Origin: Actinomycetes bacterium
Lineage (GTDB): Bacteria > Actinomycetota > Actinomycetes > Actinomycetales > Cellulomonadaceae
Direction of reading: 5' to 3'
DNA: 21,327 bases
Assembly (NCBI GenBank): GCA_023438885.1
Contig: JAEXPS010000216.1
Location: forward strand, 1-21,327
Positions 13,837 to 20,653 of this stretch are shown here, one piece after another (positions within the stretch are counted from its first letter, which is position 1; each line of letters opens with the position of its first letter). Under the pieces are notes generated by a model that saw nothing but the letters and a program-made list of their open reading frames with translations, was not told where the DNA came from and made no database searches. A program made the position numbers and the translations under genes.

Positions 13837-14739
13837 ATGGATGACTCGCCGCGCGTGACCGTCCTCGGCACCGGCGCCATCGGCTACGGCATGGCCGTCA
13901 GCCTGCTGCGCGCCGGCATGGAGACCACGGTCTGGAACCGCACCCGCGCCAAGGCGGAGCCGCTCGCCCCGTTGGGCGCCACCGTGGCCGACGACCCCGC
14001 CGCCGCCGTGAAGGGTGCCGACGTCGTCGTCACCGCGCTCTTCGACGCCGACGCGGACGCCGCCGTCATGGCCGAGGCCCTGCCGGCCATGGCGCCCGGC
14101 GCCGTCTGGGTGCAGTCCTCGACGGTCGGCGCCGCCGGGGCTCTGCGGCTCGCCGCACTGGCCGACGAGCACGGCGTGGCCTTCGTGGACGCCCCCGTGC
14201 TGGGCACGCGCAAGCCGGCGCTCGCCGGCAAGCTCGTGGTGCTCGCCGGTGCCGCGCTGGAGGTGCGCCCGCTCGTCGTGCCCGTCCTGGACGCGATCGC
14301 GGCGCGCACCGTCTGGGTGTCGGACGAACCCGGGCCCGCCTCCCGGCTCAAGCTGGTCTGCAACGCCTGGATCGCGACGCTGACGGCCGGGGTGGGCCAG
14401 TCGGTGGCGCTGGCGCAGGCCTGGGGGCTGGACCCGCAGCTGTTCCTCGACGCGATCGACGGCGGGCAGCCCGACAGCCCCTACGCGCACATCAAGGGCG
14501 CGGCGATGCTCTCCGGCGACTTCGACCCGCAGTTCGAGCTGGCCGGGCTGCGCAAGGACCTGGCGCTGATCGCGGCGGATGCCCAGTCGGCGGGCGTGCC
14601 GACCGAGCTCGTCGACGCCCTGGCCAGTGCGTACGCCACGGCCGCAGGCGCCGGCGGGCGCCGCGACATCGCCGCGGTGGTGGAGGCCTTCCGCCCGCAC
14701 CGCGGCGAGTGGCCCCTGGAGCCCCCGCCCGCCGACTGA
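13837..14739 (+). CDS. NAD(P)-dependent oxidoreductase, 3-hydroxyisobutyrate-DH-like
   Basis: A 300-residue beta-hydroxyacid dehydrogenase-family protein. The Rossmann motif GTGAIGYGMA is at residues 11-20, with NRT (34-36) after beta-2, which usually favours NADP(H). The family's DAPVSGG-type substrate loop appears as DAPVLGTRKPALAG (118-131), and the catalytic Lys172 with Asn176 is in SRLKLVCNAWI. It lies in the succinic-semialdehyde-reductase/imine-reductase/HIBADH superfamily; the altered substrate loop argues against strict HIBADH. The ATG at 13837 has GGGGTGAG about 10 nt upstream; the GTG at 13831 is too close. It is third in the GNAT-reductase operon, 44 bp after the aldo/keto reductase gene. 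Confidence 0.88.
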   Translation: MDDSPRVTVLGTGAIGYGMAVSLLRAGMETTVWNRTRAKAEPLAPLGATVADDPAAAVKGADVVVTALFDADADAAVMAEALPAMAPGAVWVQSSTVGAAGALRLAALADEHGVAFVDAPVLGTRKPALAGKLVVLAGAALEVRPLVVPVLDAIAARTVWVSDEPGPASRLKLVCNAWIATLTAGVGQSVALAQAWGLDPQLFLDAIDGGQPDSPYAHIKGAAMLSGDFDPQFELAGLRKDLALIAADAQSAGVPTELVDALASAYATAAGAGGRRDIAAVVEAFRPHRGEWPLEPPPAD

Positions 14740-14755
14740 CCCCCACCCCGGGCAC

Positions 14756-14806
14756 GTGGAGCGAAGCCGGCTCACCCGTTGGCGTGTCGCGGGAGGCTCG
14801 CTCCAC
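14756..14806. terminator. Hairpin between convergent oxidoreductase and tetR genes
   Basis: GTGGAGCGA (14756-14764) pairs with TCGCTCCAC (14798-14806). The stem continues as GCC/GGC after one bulged A, giving about 12 bp with a 26-nt loop. It lies 17 bp after the oxidoreductase stop and overlaps the last codons of the convergent TetR gene, so it may terminate transcripts from both sides. There is no T-tract. Confidence 0.5.
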
Positions 14807-15548
14807 TCTCGGCTGGGGCGGCAGCGGCGGCGGCCGCCAGGCGGGCGCGCTCGAGGCCGTCGAGCAGCAGGTCGAGGGTGAACTCGAACTCGACCTGGCC
14901 GTCGCACCAGTTGAGCATCGGCTCTGTAGCGGCGTGCAGCTCGGAGTCCACCATCGCGATCAGGTGGGGCGGGGCCTGCGCCATCGCCGCCATGTCCGCC
15001 TCGGCCGCCTCGTCGTCCATCGCCCCGCCGGGGCTGAAGACCTCGGGCGCGAAGCCCAGCACCATGCTGCCGAGCGAGTGCAGCGCGCGGTGCGCCAGGT
15101 GGTACGTGAAGCCGCCGCGCACCAGGGTCGCGAGCACGTCCTCGAAGGTGGAGTACAGGCCGGGCGGCACCGCCGGCCGTGAGGCCAGCAGCCCGGGCGC
15201 CCAGGGGTGGCGCAGCATCACCGCGCGGGCGGCCAGCGAGCGGCTGCGCAGGTCGGTGCGCCAGTCGGCGGTCAGGGCGGGAGCCCGGCGAGCGACCTCG
15301 TCCCCGATCTCGGCCAGCACGGTGTCCACCAGCCCGTCCATCAGCCCGTCCTTGCCGGGAAGGTGGTGGTACAGGGACATCGCCTCGACACCGAGCTCGG
15401 CGCCGACGCGGCGCATCGTCACGGCGCCCAGCCCCTCGGCGTCGGCCAGCCGCAGTGCCGCCGCGAGCACCACGTCGCGGCTGAGCGGCCCGGAACGGGT
15501 GGCCTTACGGCCACCGGACGGCCCGATGTCCACCCGTTGCGTCGGCAT
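14772..15548 (-). CDS. TetR/AcrR-family transcriptional regulator
   Basis: 258 residues. The N-terminal helix-turn-helix domain covers about 22-70, with ALRLADAEGLGAVTMRRVG and the recognition segment LGVEAMSLYHHLPGKDGLM, typical of TetR. The rest is a helical ligand-binding domain of the C-terminal type seen in large-ligand TetR proteins (LARPWAPGLL-like segment: LRHPWAPGLLASRP). The C-terminus is Ala-rich. The ATG at 15548 has AGGAGG close upstream. It diverges from the DUF4386 membrane protein across 93 bp containing two similar palindromes, so it probably represses itself and that gene. The inducer is unknown. Confidence 0.92.
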   Translation of the reverse strand: MPTQRVDIGPSGGRKATRSGPLSRDVVLAAALRLADAEGLGAVTMRRVGAELGVEAMSLYHHLPGKDGLMDGLVDTVLAEIGDEVARRAPALTADWRTDLRSRSLAARAVMLRHPWAPGLLASRPAVPPGLYSTFEDVLATLVRGGFTYHLAHRALHSLGSMVLGFAPEVFSPGGAMDDEAAEADMAAMAQAPPHLIAMVDSELHAATEPMLNWCDGQVEFEFTLDLLLDGLERARLAAAAAAAPAESGASLPRHANG

Positions 15549-15582
15549 GGCGGCCTCCTGCGTCGTCGGGCCCTTGTGGCTC

Positions 15583-15613
15583 CTTACATTGTATGTTTCC
15601 CTTACGCCGTAAG
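15583..15613. promoter_or_regulatory. Two TetR operator-like palindromes
   Basis: CTTAC-GCC-GTAAG (15601-15613) is a perfect 5-bp inverted repeat. CTTAC-ATT-GTATG (15583-15595) has the same layout with one mismatch, centred 18 bp away, so both would lie on one helical face after about two turns. Between and within them sit likely promoters: TACAAT on the minus strand (15593-15588) toward tetR, and TATGTT on the plus strand (15592-15597). Control of both divergent genes by the TetR protein is inferred. Confidence 0.65.
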
Positions 15614-15641
15614 TCTGAGCCCGCCCCGAGAGGACCACGCC

Positions 15642-16328
15642 ATGCCCGCACCCATCGACACCGCCCGCGCCACCGGGCTGGCCTACCTGGCCATGGCCGT
15701 CGCCGGGGCGGTGGGACACGTCGCACTCGCGCCTGGCGTCTTCGACGCGAGCGACCCGGCCGGTTCCCCCGCGAACCTCGCGGCGAACGAGCCCGTGGCC
15801 CGCGTGGTCCTGGTGCTCGAGCTCGTCGTCGTGCTGACCCAGGCGCTCACGGCGCTCGGCTTCTACCGGCTCTTCCGGCCGGTCGACTCGTTCCTTGCGG
15901 GGTCGCTCGCCGCGTTCGGGCTGGTCAACGCGGTGGCGATCCTCGGCAGCTCGGCCGCGCTGGCGACGGCGCTCGAGGTCGCCCTCGACCCCGGGCCGGG
16001 CGCGGAAGGCACCGTCCAGGCGGCGATCCTCACGAGCGGCAACTTCTGGGACGCCGGCACGCTGTTCTTCGGCCTGTGGCTGATCCCGATGGGATTGCTG
16101 GTGCTGCGCGCCGGCTGGGGGCCGCGCGCCTTCGGCCTCGTCCTCGTCGTCGGCGGCGCGCTCTACGTGGCCAGCGGCTTCCTGCTGGCGCTCGTGCCGA
16201 ACGCCACCGCGCTCGCCGATGTCCTCGCCCTGCCCGCCACCGTCGGCGAGGTGTGGATGATCGGCTGGCTGCTGGTGCGCGGCGAGCGGCGGCTTGCCGA
16301 CGCGCCGGTCGTGGCCGTCACCGCCTAG
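15642..16328 (+). CDS. DUF4386-like integral membrane protein
   Basis: 228 residues with about six hydrophobic segments (around 10-30, 53-75, 84-107, 134-155, 165-185, 195-215). The RATGLAYLAMAVAG start, the GFYRLFRP loop, the SGNFWDAGTLFFGLWLIPMGLLV core and the YVASGF segment match the DUF4386 family as I know it. Function is unknown; several members sit next to TetR regulators, which points to inducible membrane stress or drug response. The ATG at 15642 has GAGAGGA (15628-15634) upstream. Its stop codon shares the CTAG with the stop of the convergent SDR gene (4-bp overlap). Confidence 0.82.
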   Translation: MPAPIDTARATGLAYLAMAVAGAVGHVALAPGVFDASDPAGSPANLAANEPVARVVLVLELVVVLTQALTALGFYRLFRPVDSFLAGSLAAFGLVNAVAILGSSAALATALEVALDPGPGAEGTVQAAILTSGNFWDAGTLFFGLWLIPMGLLVLRAGWGPRAFGLVLVVGGALYVASGFLLALVPNATALADVLALPATVGEVWMIGWLLVRGERRLADAPVVAVTA

Positions 16329-17152
16329 CCCGGCAGGCCCACCATCTCGCCGCTGACCTCCCAGAGGCGGCGGGCCAGCTCCGGGTCGTCGGCGAGCGGG
16401 CTGGTGCGGCCGGGGTGCCGGCGGACCCAGTACTGGCCGGACACCCAGTCGCGTCCCGCGGTGCCGTCGGCGAGCCACACCAGCTGGTCGGCCCCGCGCT
16501 CCACCGGCGTGAAGATCCGCCGCGCCAGCCGGGTGCCGTAGAACCGGCCCCACAGCACGTCGGACGTCGCCCCGAAGTTCGACGCCACCACGCCCGGGTG
16601 GAACGCGGCCGACGAGACACCGTCGGCGTGGTACCGCCGGTGCAGCTCGCGCGTGACCAGGATGTTCGCGAGCTTGCTCTGCCCGTACGCGCGGAAGGAC
16701 TCGAAGCCTCGTTCGAGGTCGGGATCGTCGAGGTTCAACGTCGCGGGCCGCGACGCCAGGCTGCTGGTGGCGATCACGCTGGCCGACGACTCCACGAGCC
16801 TGCCCAGCAGCAAGCCGGTCAGCAGGAACGGCGCCAGGTGGTTCACCTGGAACGTGCGCTCGTGGCCGTCGACGGTGAGCTGACGTGTGCCGAAGACGCC
16901 GCCGGCGTTGTTCGCCAGCACGTCGATGCGCGGGTGCAACGCGAGGAGTGCCTCGGCGAGGGAGCGGACCTCGTCGAGCCGGGCGAAGTCGGCCACGTGG
17001 TGCTCGGCGCCGATCTCGTCGGCCACCGCTCGCGCCTTCTGCGGGTCGCGCCCGACGACGACGACCTCGTGCCCCCGCGCCGCGAGCGCCCGCGCCGCTG
17101 CCGCTCCGATGCCGTCGCTGGCTCCGGTGATGACGATGGTCTTGCCGCTCAC
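16325..17152 (-). CDS. Short-chain dehydrogenase/reductase
   Basis: A 275-residue NAD(P)-dependent Rossmann-fold oxidoreductase. The cofactor motif TGASDGIG is at 9-16, NNAG at 81-84, the catalytic serine in ATSSLAS (Ser130/131), and Tyr156-x-x-x-Lys160 (YGQSK). Gly34-Arg35 after beta-2 (VVVGRD) suggests NADP(H). The pattern, with VNHLAPFLLTGLL and FHPGVV, resembles the retinol-dehydrogenase/WWOX-like bacterial SDRs with unknown substrates. The GTG at 17152 is chosen for AAAGG just upstream and because the fold begins there; the in-frame extension to 17191 is Arg-rich. It is convergent with DUF4386 and divergent from the peptidase-like gene by 64 bp. Confidence 0.93.
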   Translation of the reverse strand: MSGKTIVITGASDGIGAAAARALAARGHEVVVVGRDPQKARAVADEIGAEHHVADFARLDEVRSLAEALLALHPRIDVLANNAGGVFGTRQLTVDGHERTFQVNHLAPFLLTGLLLGRLVESSASVIATSSLASRPATLNLDDPDLERGFESFRAYGQSKLANILVTRELHRRYHADGVSSAAFHPGVVASNFGATSDVLWGRFYGTRLARRIFTPVERGADQLVWLADGTAGRDWVSGQYWVRRHPGRTSPLADDPELARRLWEVSGEMVGLPG

Positions 17153-17204
17153 GGCACCTTTCCTATCGCGGCGCGGGCGCTGGTCCACCATCCCGGCGCG
17201 TCGT

Positions 17205-17210
17205 TACGGT
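17205..17210 (+). promoter_or_regulatory. -10 element of a leaderless promoter
   Basis: TACGGT (TAnnnT) ends 6 nt before the GTG at 17217. No Shine-Dalgarno is present. This supports the chosen start and a leaderless mRNA. Confidence 0.45.
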
Positions 17211-17216
17211 GGCGCC

Positions 17217-17909
17217 GTGGGTCTGGTGCGGCGGGTGTGGGCCTGGCAAGGCCGGCGGCAGGGTGCGTGGCCTGCGGTCCCCGTGCCGGTCGTCGTGGCC
17301 GCCGCGCCGCGTGAGGCGGACCTGGACCCGCTCCGGTTCCACCTGCGCCAGGCGAGCCCGACGACGTGCGGCTCCGCCTCGTTGCTCGTCGCGCGGATGC
17401 TCGCGGACGCCGACTATGCGGGCTGGGTGCTGCACGGGTACGACGAGCGCACCGGCGCCGCCAGCGAGGAGCCGCTCGAGTCGCGCTTCGCCGCCGCCGA
17501 GCGCACGGTCAAAGACCGCACGAATGCGGTGCTGGGCCCCACCGGGCTCCAGCCGCCGTGGCCGCACCGGTTCGGCACGCCGCCGTGGGGCGCCGCGAAC
17601 GAGATGACCCGGATCACCGGCCGCCGGCACCGGGCGCGGTACGTCGACCCGGACTCACGCGACTCCCGGGCGGCGGCCTTCGACGCCGTGGTCCGCACCG
17701 TCGCGGCGGGTGGGACGGCACCGATGTTCGTCGGCTCCGCGTCGCTGCCCCGGCACGTGGTCCTCGCGGTGGGGCACGACGAGCAGGGTGTGCGGCTGTA
17801 CGAGCCGGCGTCCGGCCAGGTGGTGCGCCTGGCGCGCGCCGAGTGGGTGGACGGCGGCTTCCGCGTCGCCGGCTGGACGGTCCCGTGGGCCGTGGTGGTG
17901 CCCAGCTGA
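17217..17909 (+). CDS. Putative C39/papain-like cysteine peptidase
   Basis: 230 residues. The arrangement Gln45...Cys51 in RQASPTTCGSASLLVARML, followed near the C-terminus by His180 in LPRHVVLAVGHDEQG and then LYEPASGQVV, is the Q-C-H order of C39-like/papain-like peptidases (in family members typically 'CGPAS' and 'HfVvvvGyd...DPasG'). The third catalytic Asp/Asn appears as Glu196 (EPASG), so activity is uncertain. There is no clear signal peptide; the hydrophobic stretch around 18-30 (WPAVPVPVVVAAA) is short. No ABC exporter or bacteriocin precursor is nearby, so a leader-peptidase role is not supported. The start is set by the -10 six nt upstream. Confidence 0.7.
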   Translation: MGLVRRVWAWQGRRQGAWPAVPVPVVVAAAPREADLDPLRFHLRQASPTTCGSASLLVARMLADADYAGWVLHGYDERTGAASEEPLESRFAAAERTVKDRTNAVLGPTGLQPPWPHRFGTPPWGAANEMTRITGRRHRARYVDPDSRDSRAAAFDAVVRTVAAGGTAPMFVGSASLPRHVVLAVGHDEQGVRLYEPASGQVVRLARAEWVDGGFRVAGWTVPWAVVVPS

Positions 17910-17961
17910 CGCCGAGCCGGCGGCGCACTCTCGGTCGTGGGTCTGGGCGCTCCGAGCGCAC

Positions 17962-18002
17962 CGGGGTAACAGAACCGCTCCACGCGCGGCTCTGTTACCC
18001 CG
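17962..18002. terminator. 12-bp perfect hairpin after the peptidase-like gene
   Basis: CGGGGTAACAGA (17962-17973) pairs perfectly with TCTGTTACCCCG (17991-18002). After one A-C mismatch, CCG/CGG extends the stem, leaving a 9-nt loop. It lies about 50 bp after the stop at 17909 and before the DUF2975 promoter. It is probably a terminator without a T-tract, although the A/T-bearing arm could also be a protein site. Confidence 0.6.
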
Positions 18003-18032
18003 ATTCCGCGGAGGTCTTCCCGGGCATAACGA

Positions 18033-18045
18033 GTATCGATACGTT
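18033..18045 (+). promoter_or_regulatory. Operator overlapping the DUF2975/XRE promoter
   Basis: GTATCGATAC (18033-18042) is a perfect 10-bp palindrome. TACGTT (18040-18045), a TAnnnT -10, overlaps its right side and ends 7 nt before the ATG at 18053, so the transcript is probably leaderless. A repressor on this palindrome would block the promoter; the XRE protein encoded by the second gene is the obvious candidate. Confidence 0.6.
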
Positions 18046-18052
18046 GAGCGCC

Positions 18053-18706
18053 ATGAGGTGGGTGCAGAACCTCCGCCTGGTCGTCGTACTGCTCGGCGTC
18101 GCGGCGGGGATCTTCGGGACGGCCTACGCCGTCAACGCGATGACGCAGGCCCCTGCGTACGTGAAGGTCCCGGTCACGGTGGCCGACAACGAGCCGCTGA
18201 GCGACGGATGGGCCGACGTTGCCGTCGACCTTCCGGGCGTCACGGTCCCCAGCGGATGGCTGGCCGGCGCGCGCCCAGCCGGCAGCACCTTCGGGACGCC
18301 GTCGCCCGACTCGCGGCTGACCCTCGTCGCGTGGGACTCGACCCGGCTCGAGCAGCTGCTGTCCCGGGGTGACTGGCTCGTCGGCGGGCTCGGCGTCCTC
18401 GCCGCGGCACTGGTGCTGCGGCCCGTCCTGGACTCGATCGCCGGCGGCAGGCCGTTCGCTCCGGGCAACTCGCGCAGGCTCGTGGCGCTTGCCGCCATCA
18501 TCGCCGGAGTCGGGGCCGTGGCCCCGTTGCTCCCGCAGGTCGCAGGTTTCCTGGTTCTCGAGCGGACCGGACTTGCCGGCCCACGGTTCATGGCGACTCC
18601 CTCGTTCGCCCTCACACCGATCCTCGTCGGCGTGCTCGTGCTTGCGCTGGCGGCCGCGTTCCAGATCGGGGAACGGATGACCGACGACGTGCGCGGGCTG
18701 GTCTAG
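18053..18706 (+). CDS. DUF2975 membrane protein
   Basis: 217 residues. The first hydrophobic segment (about 8-28) is followed by an extracytoplasmic region of about 80 residues, then three more segments (about 108-130, 142-168, 185-208). The loop IAGGRPFAPGNSRRLVAL matches the conserved G.PF...N...L block of DUF2975 proteins. The family is uncharacterised but is typically paired with a small XRE regulator, as here. The ATG at 18053 has no Shine-Dalgarno, but a -10 lies 7 nt upstream, fitting leaderless translation. Only 2 bp separate it from the XRE gene. Confidence 0.85.
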   Translation: MRWVQNLRLVVVLLGVAAGIFGTAYAVNAMTQAPAYVKVPVTVADNEPLSDGWADVAVDLPGVTVPSGWLAGARPAGSTFGTPSPDSRLTLVAWDSTRLEQLLSRGDWLVGGLGVLAAALVLRPVLDSIAGGRPFAPGNSRRLVALAAIIAGVGAVAPLLPQVAGFLVLERTGLAGPRFMATPSFALTPILVGVLVLALAAAFQIGERMTDDVRGLV

Positions 18707-18708
18707 GC

Positions 18709-18930
18709 GTGCCGGCCGACGAGCATCGGATCGTCTGCCGCCTGGACGCCCTGCTCGCGCAGCGCGGGATGACGCTCGTCGAGCTGGCCGCGCGCACCGG
18801 TGTCAGCCCTGTCAACCTCTCGATCCTCAAGAACGGTCACGCCCGCGCCATCAGGTTCAGCACCCTGACCGCGGTGTGCGACGCCCTGGGCTGCTCGCCC
18901 GGAGAGCTGCTGGCCGTCGAGCCGGGTTAG
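18709..18930 (+). CDS. Small XRE/Cro-type HTH regulator
   Basis: 73 residues, essentially one helix-turn-helix domain: DALLAQRGMTLVELAARTGV, then SPVNLSILKNGHARAIRFST, then LTAVCDALGCSPGELL. The pattern is that of the YozG-like small regulators accompanying DUF2975 genes. The GTG start follows the DUF2975 stop by 2 bp, so translation is probably coupled. It probably represses its own operon through the GTATCGATAC palindrome upstream. It ends 4 bp from the stop of the convergent ATPase-domain gene. Confidence 0.92.
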   Translation: MPADEHRIVCRLDALLAQRGMTLVELAARTGVSPVNLSILKNGHARAIRFSTLTAVCDALGCSPGELLAVEPG

Positions 18931-18934
18931 GCCG

Positions 18935-19366
18935 TCAACGGGCCAGCGCCGCCCAGACGTGCTTGCGCCCGTCGGCGAGGTACCAACCGACCTCGTCGGC
19001 CAACCGCCCGACGACGTACAGCCCGAACCCGCCCTCGCCGAGCGGGCGCCGGGCGGCCAGGACCGGAACGGCGTCCACGGCGCCGTCCGCGACGTCGAGC
19101 ACGTAGGTGGCGACCCCGTGCCGCAGGGTGACCGTGGCCGGCGGAGTCCCGTGCCGCAGGGCGTTCGTCGCCAGCTCGGAGGCGACGAGTGCCACGGGGC
19201 CGCTGACGCTGCGCGGCCCGTGCACCACCTGGTGCACGCCGGCGCGCAGCACGCGCAGCTCGGCAGTGGTTTCCAGGACCCAGGTACCGAGCAGCTCGCC
19301 GCCCGCGGGGGCCGCCACCTGCGGCAGCGGCGTGGAGGGCATGGCCACGGAGGAGCGAGGCGTCAT
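18935..19366 (-). CDS. Anti-sigma-type GHKL ATPase (RsbW-like)
   Basis: 143 residues with a single HATPase domain. The N-box is SELATNALRHG (Glu64, Asn68), followed by DVADG (91-95, G1 box) and GEGGFGL (110-116, G2 box). Size and layout match the SpoIIAB/RsbW-like serine kinases that are abundant in actinobacteria and act on anti-sigma-factor antagonists. No sigma factor or STAS-domain partner is adjacent, so its target is elsewhere. The N-terminal about 25 residues are Pro/Ala-rich and probably disordered. The ATG at 19366 has AAGGGAG at good spacing. Confidence 0.9.
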   Translation of the reverse strand: MTPRSSVAMPSTPLPQVAAPAGGELLGTWVLETTAELRVLRAGVHQVVHGPRSVSGPVALVASELATNALRHGTPPATVTLRHGVATYVLDVADGAVDAVPVLAARRPLGEGGFGLYVVGRLADEVGWYLADGRKHVWAALAR

Positions 19367-19516
19367 CGCGACTCCCTTCCGGCGCTGGTGACAGGACGCT
19401 AGCCCGGTCGGGCCACCGGGACATCCGGGGTCCGGCGTGCGGACGGGCCGGGGCCTCGCTTGTGCCCTCCCACCAGGACTGACGACACTAGACGCGTCAC
19501 GACAGGAGGCGGCGCC

Positions 19517-20653
19517 ATGCCCGGCAAGGCGAAGGTCAAGAAGGTCGGCATCCTCACCGCGGGCGGCGACAGCCCGGGCCTCAACGCCGCGATCCGCGGC
19601 TTCGGCAAGACGGCGATCGGGCACTACGGCATCGAGCTGATCGGCTTCCGGGACGGCGTCACCGGCCTGGTCGAGGACCGGTCCATCCCCCTGGACGGCA
19701 AGGCGCTCTCCGGGATCCTCACCGTCGGCGGCACCATCCTCGGCACCAGCCGCGACAAGGTGAACAAGTACATGGTCGACGGCGAGCCGCGGGACATGGT
19801 GCCGACCGTCGTGGAGAACTACGAGCGCAACGGCCTCGACGGGCTGATCATGCTGGGCGGCGGCGGCACCGCGAAGAACGCGATGAAGCTGGTCGCTGCG
19901 GGTCTCAACGTGCTGCACCTGCCCAAGACCATCGACAACGACATCGCGATGACGGACACCACGTTCGGCTTCGCCACCGCGATGGAGATCGCCACCGACG
20001 CGATCGACCGCGTGCACTCCACCGCCCACAGCCACCACCGGATCATCCTCACCGAGATCATGGGGCACCGGGCCGGCTGGCTGACGCTCGGAGCCGGGCT
20101 GGCCGGCGGTGCCGACATCGTGCTGATCCCCGAGATCCCCTACACCGTGGACTCGGTGGCCGCGACCATCCGCACCCGCCTGGAGCGCGGCTCCAACTTC
20201 TCGGTGGTGGCCGTGGCCGAGGGCGCCCGCGACGTCGACGACTCCGCCGACTTCGAGGCGGCGCTGCTGCTGGAGCAGTCCGCGAAGTCGTCGGAGGCCA
20301 AGCGCGCCGCGGCAGCCCATCTCGCCCACGTCGAGGACGCCCAGCGCGAGCACACCTTCAAGCTGGCGCGCGAGCTCGAGGCCGCCACCGGTTTGGAGTC
20401 GCGGGTGACGATCCTCGGCTACGTGCAGCGAGGCGGCACGCCCTGCGCCGCCGACCGCCTCCTGGCCACGCGGCTCGGCGCGGCCGCCGCCGACCTCGTC
20501 GCGCGCGGCGAGTTCGGGGTCATGGTCGCGGCGCGCGGCGAGGGCACCGCGGCGGTGCCGCTCGGCGCGGTCGCGGGCAAGGTCAAGCTGGTGCCCGCCG
20601 CCCACCAGTGGATCACCGCGGCGCGCCAGGTGGGCGTCGGCCTCGGGGACTAG
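19517..20653 (+). CDS. pfkA: 6-phosphofructokinase, PKTIDND (group III) type
   Basis: 378 residues; phosphorylates fructose 6-phosphate in glycolysis. Seen: GGDSPGLNA (16-24), GGTILGTSR, GGGGT (114-118), PKTIDND (136-142, catalytic Asp140), IMGHRAGWL and GYVQRGGTPCAADR. Relative to E. coli PfkA, Gly117 at the position of Gly104 argues for ATP, while Lys137 in place of Gly124 is the feature of the PPi/mixed-substrate group. The acidic residue usual before that glycine (GGDG/GGEG) is Gly116 here, so cofactor preference is uncertain. MGH replaces the usual MGR. The ATG at 19517 has AGGAGG (19504-19509). The 150-bp upstream gap is divergent from the anti-sigma gene. The stop shares CTAG with the convergent nhaA stop. 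Confidence 0.93.
   Translation: MPGKAKVKKVGILTAGGDSPGLNAAIRGFGKTAIGHYGIELIGFRDGVTGLVEDRSIPLDGKALSGILTVGGTILGTSRDKVNKYMVDGEPRDMVPTVVENYERNGLDGLIMLGGGGTAKNAMKLVAAGLNVLHLPKTIDNDIAMTDTTFGFATAMEIATDAIDRVHSTAHSHHRIILTEIMGHRAGWLTLGAGLAGGADIVLIPEIPYTVDSVAATIRTRLERGSNFSVVAVAEGARDVDDSADFEAALLLEQSAKSSEAKRAAAAHLAHVEDAQREHTFKLARELEAATGLESRVTILGYVQRGGTPCAADRLLATRLGAAAADLVARGEFGVMVAARGEGTAAVPLGAVAGKVKLVPAAHQWITAARQVGVGLGD

Noticed and set aside
12282..14739. Biosynthetic gene cluster
   Set aside because: A GNAT protein plus two generic reductases lacks any scaffold-forming enzyme, transporter or dedicated regulator; it reads as a small metabolic operon.
17217..17909. Bacteriocin export/processing system
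   Set aside because: The C39-like domain stands alone, with no ABC transporter domain, precursor peptide or modification enzyme in the flanking genes.
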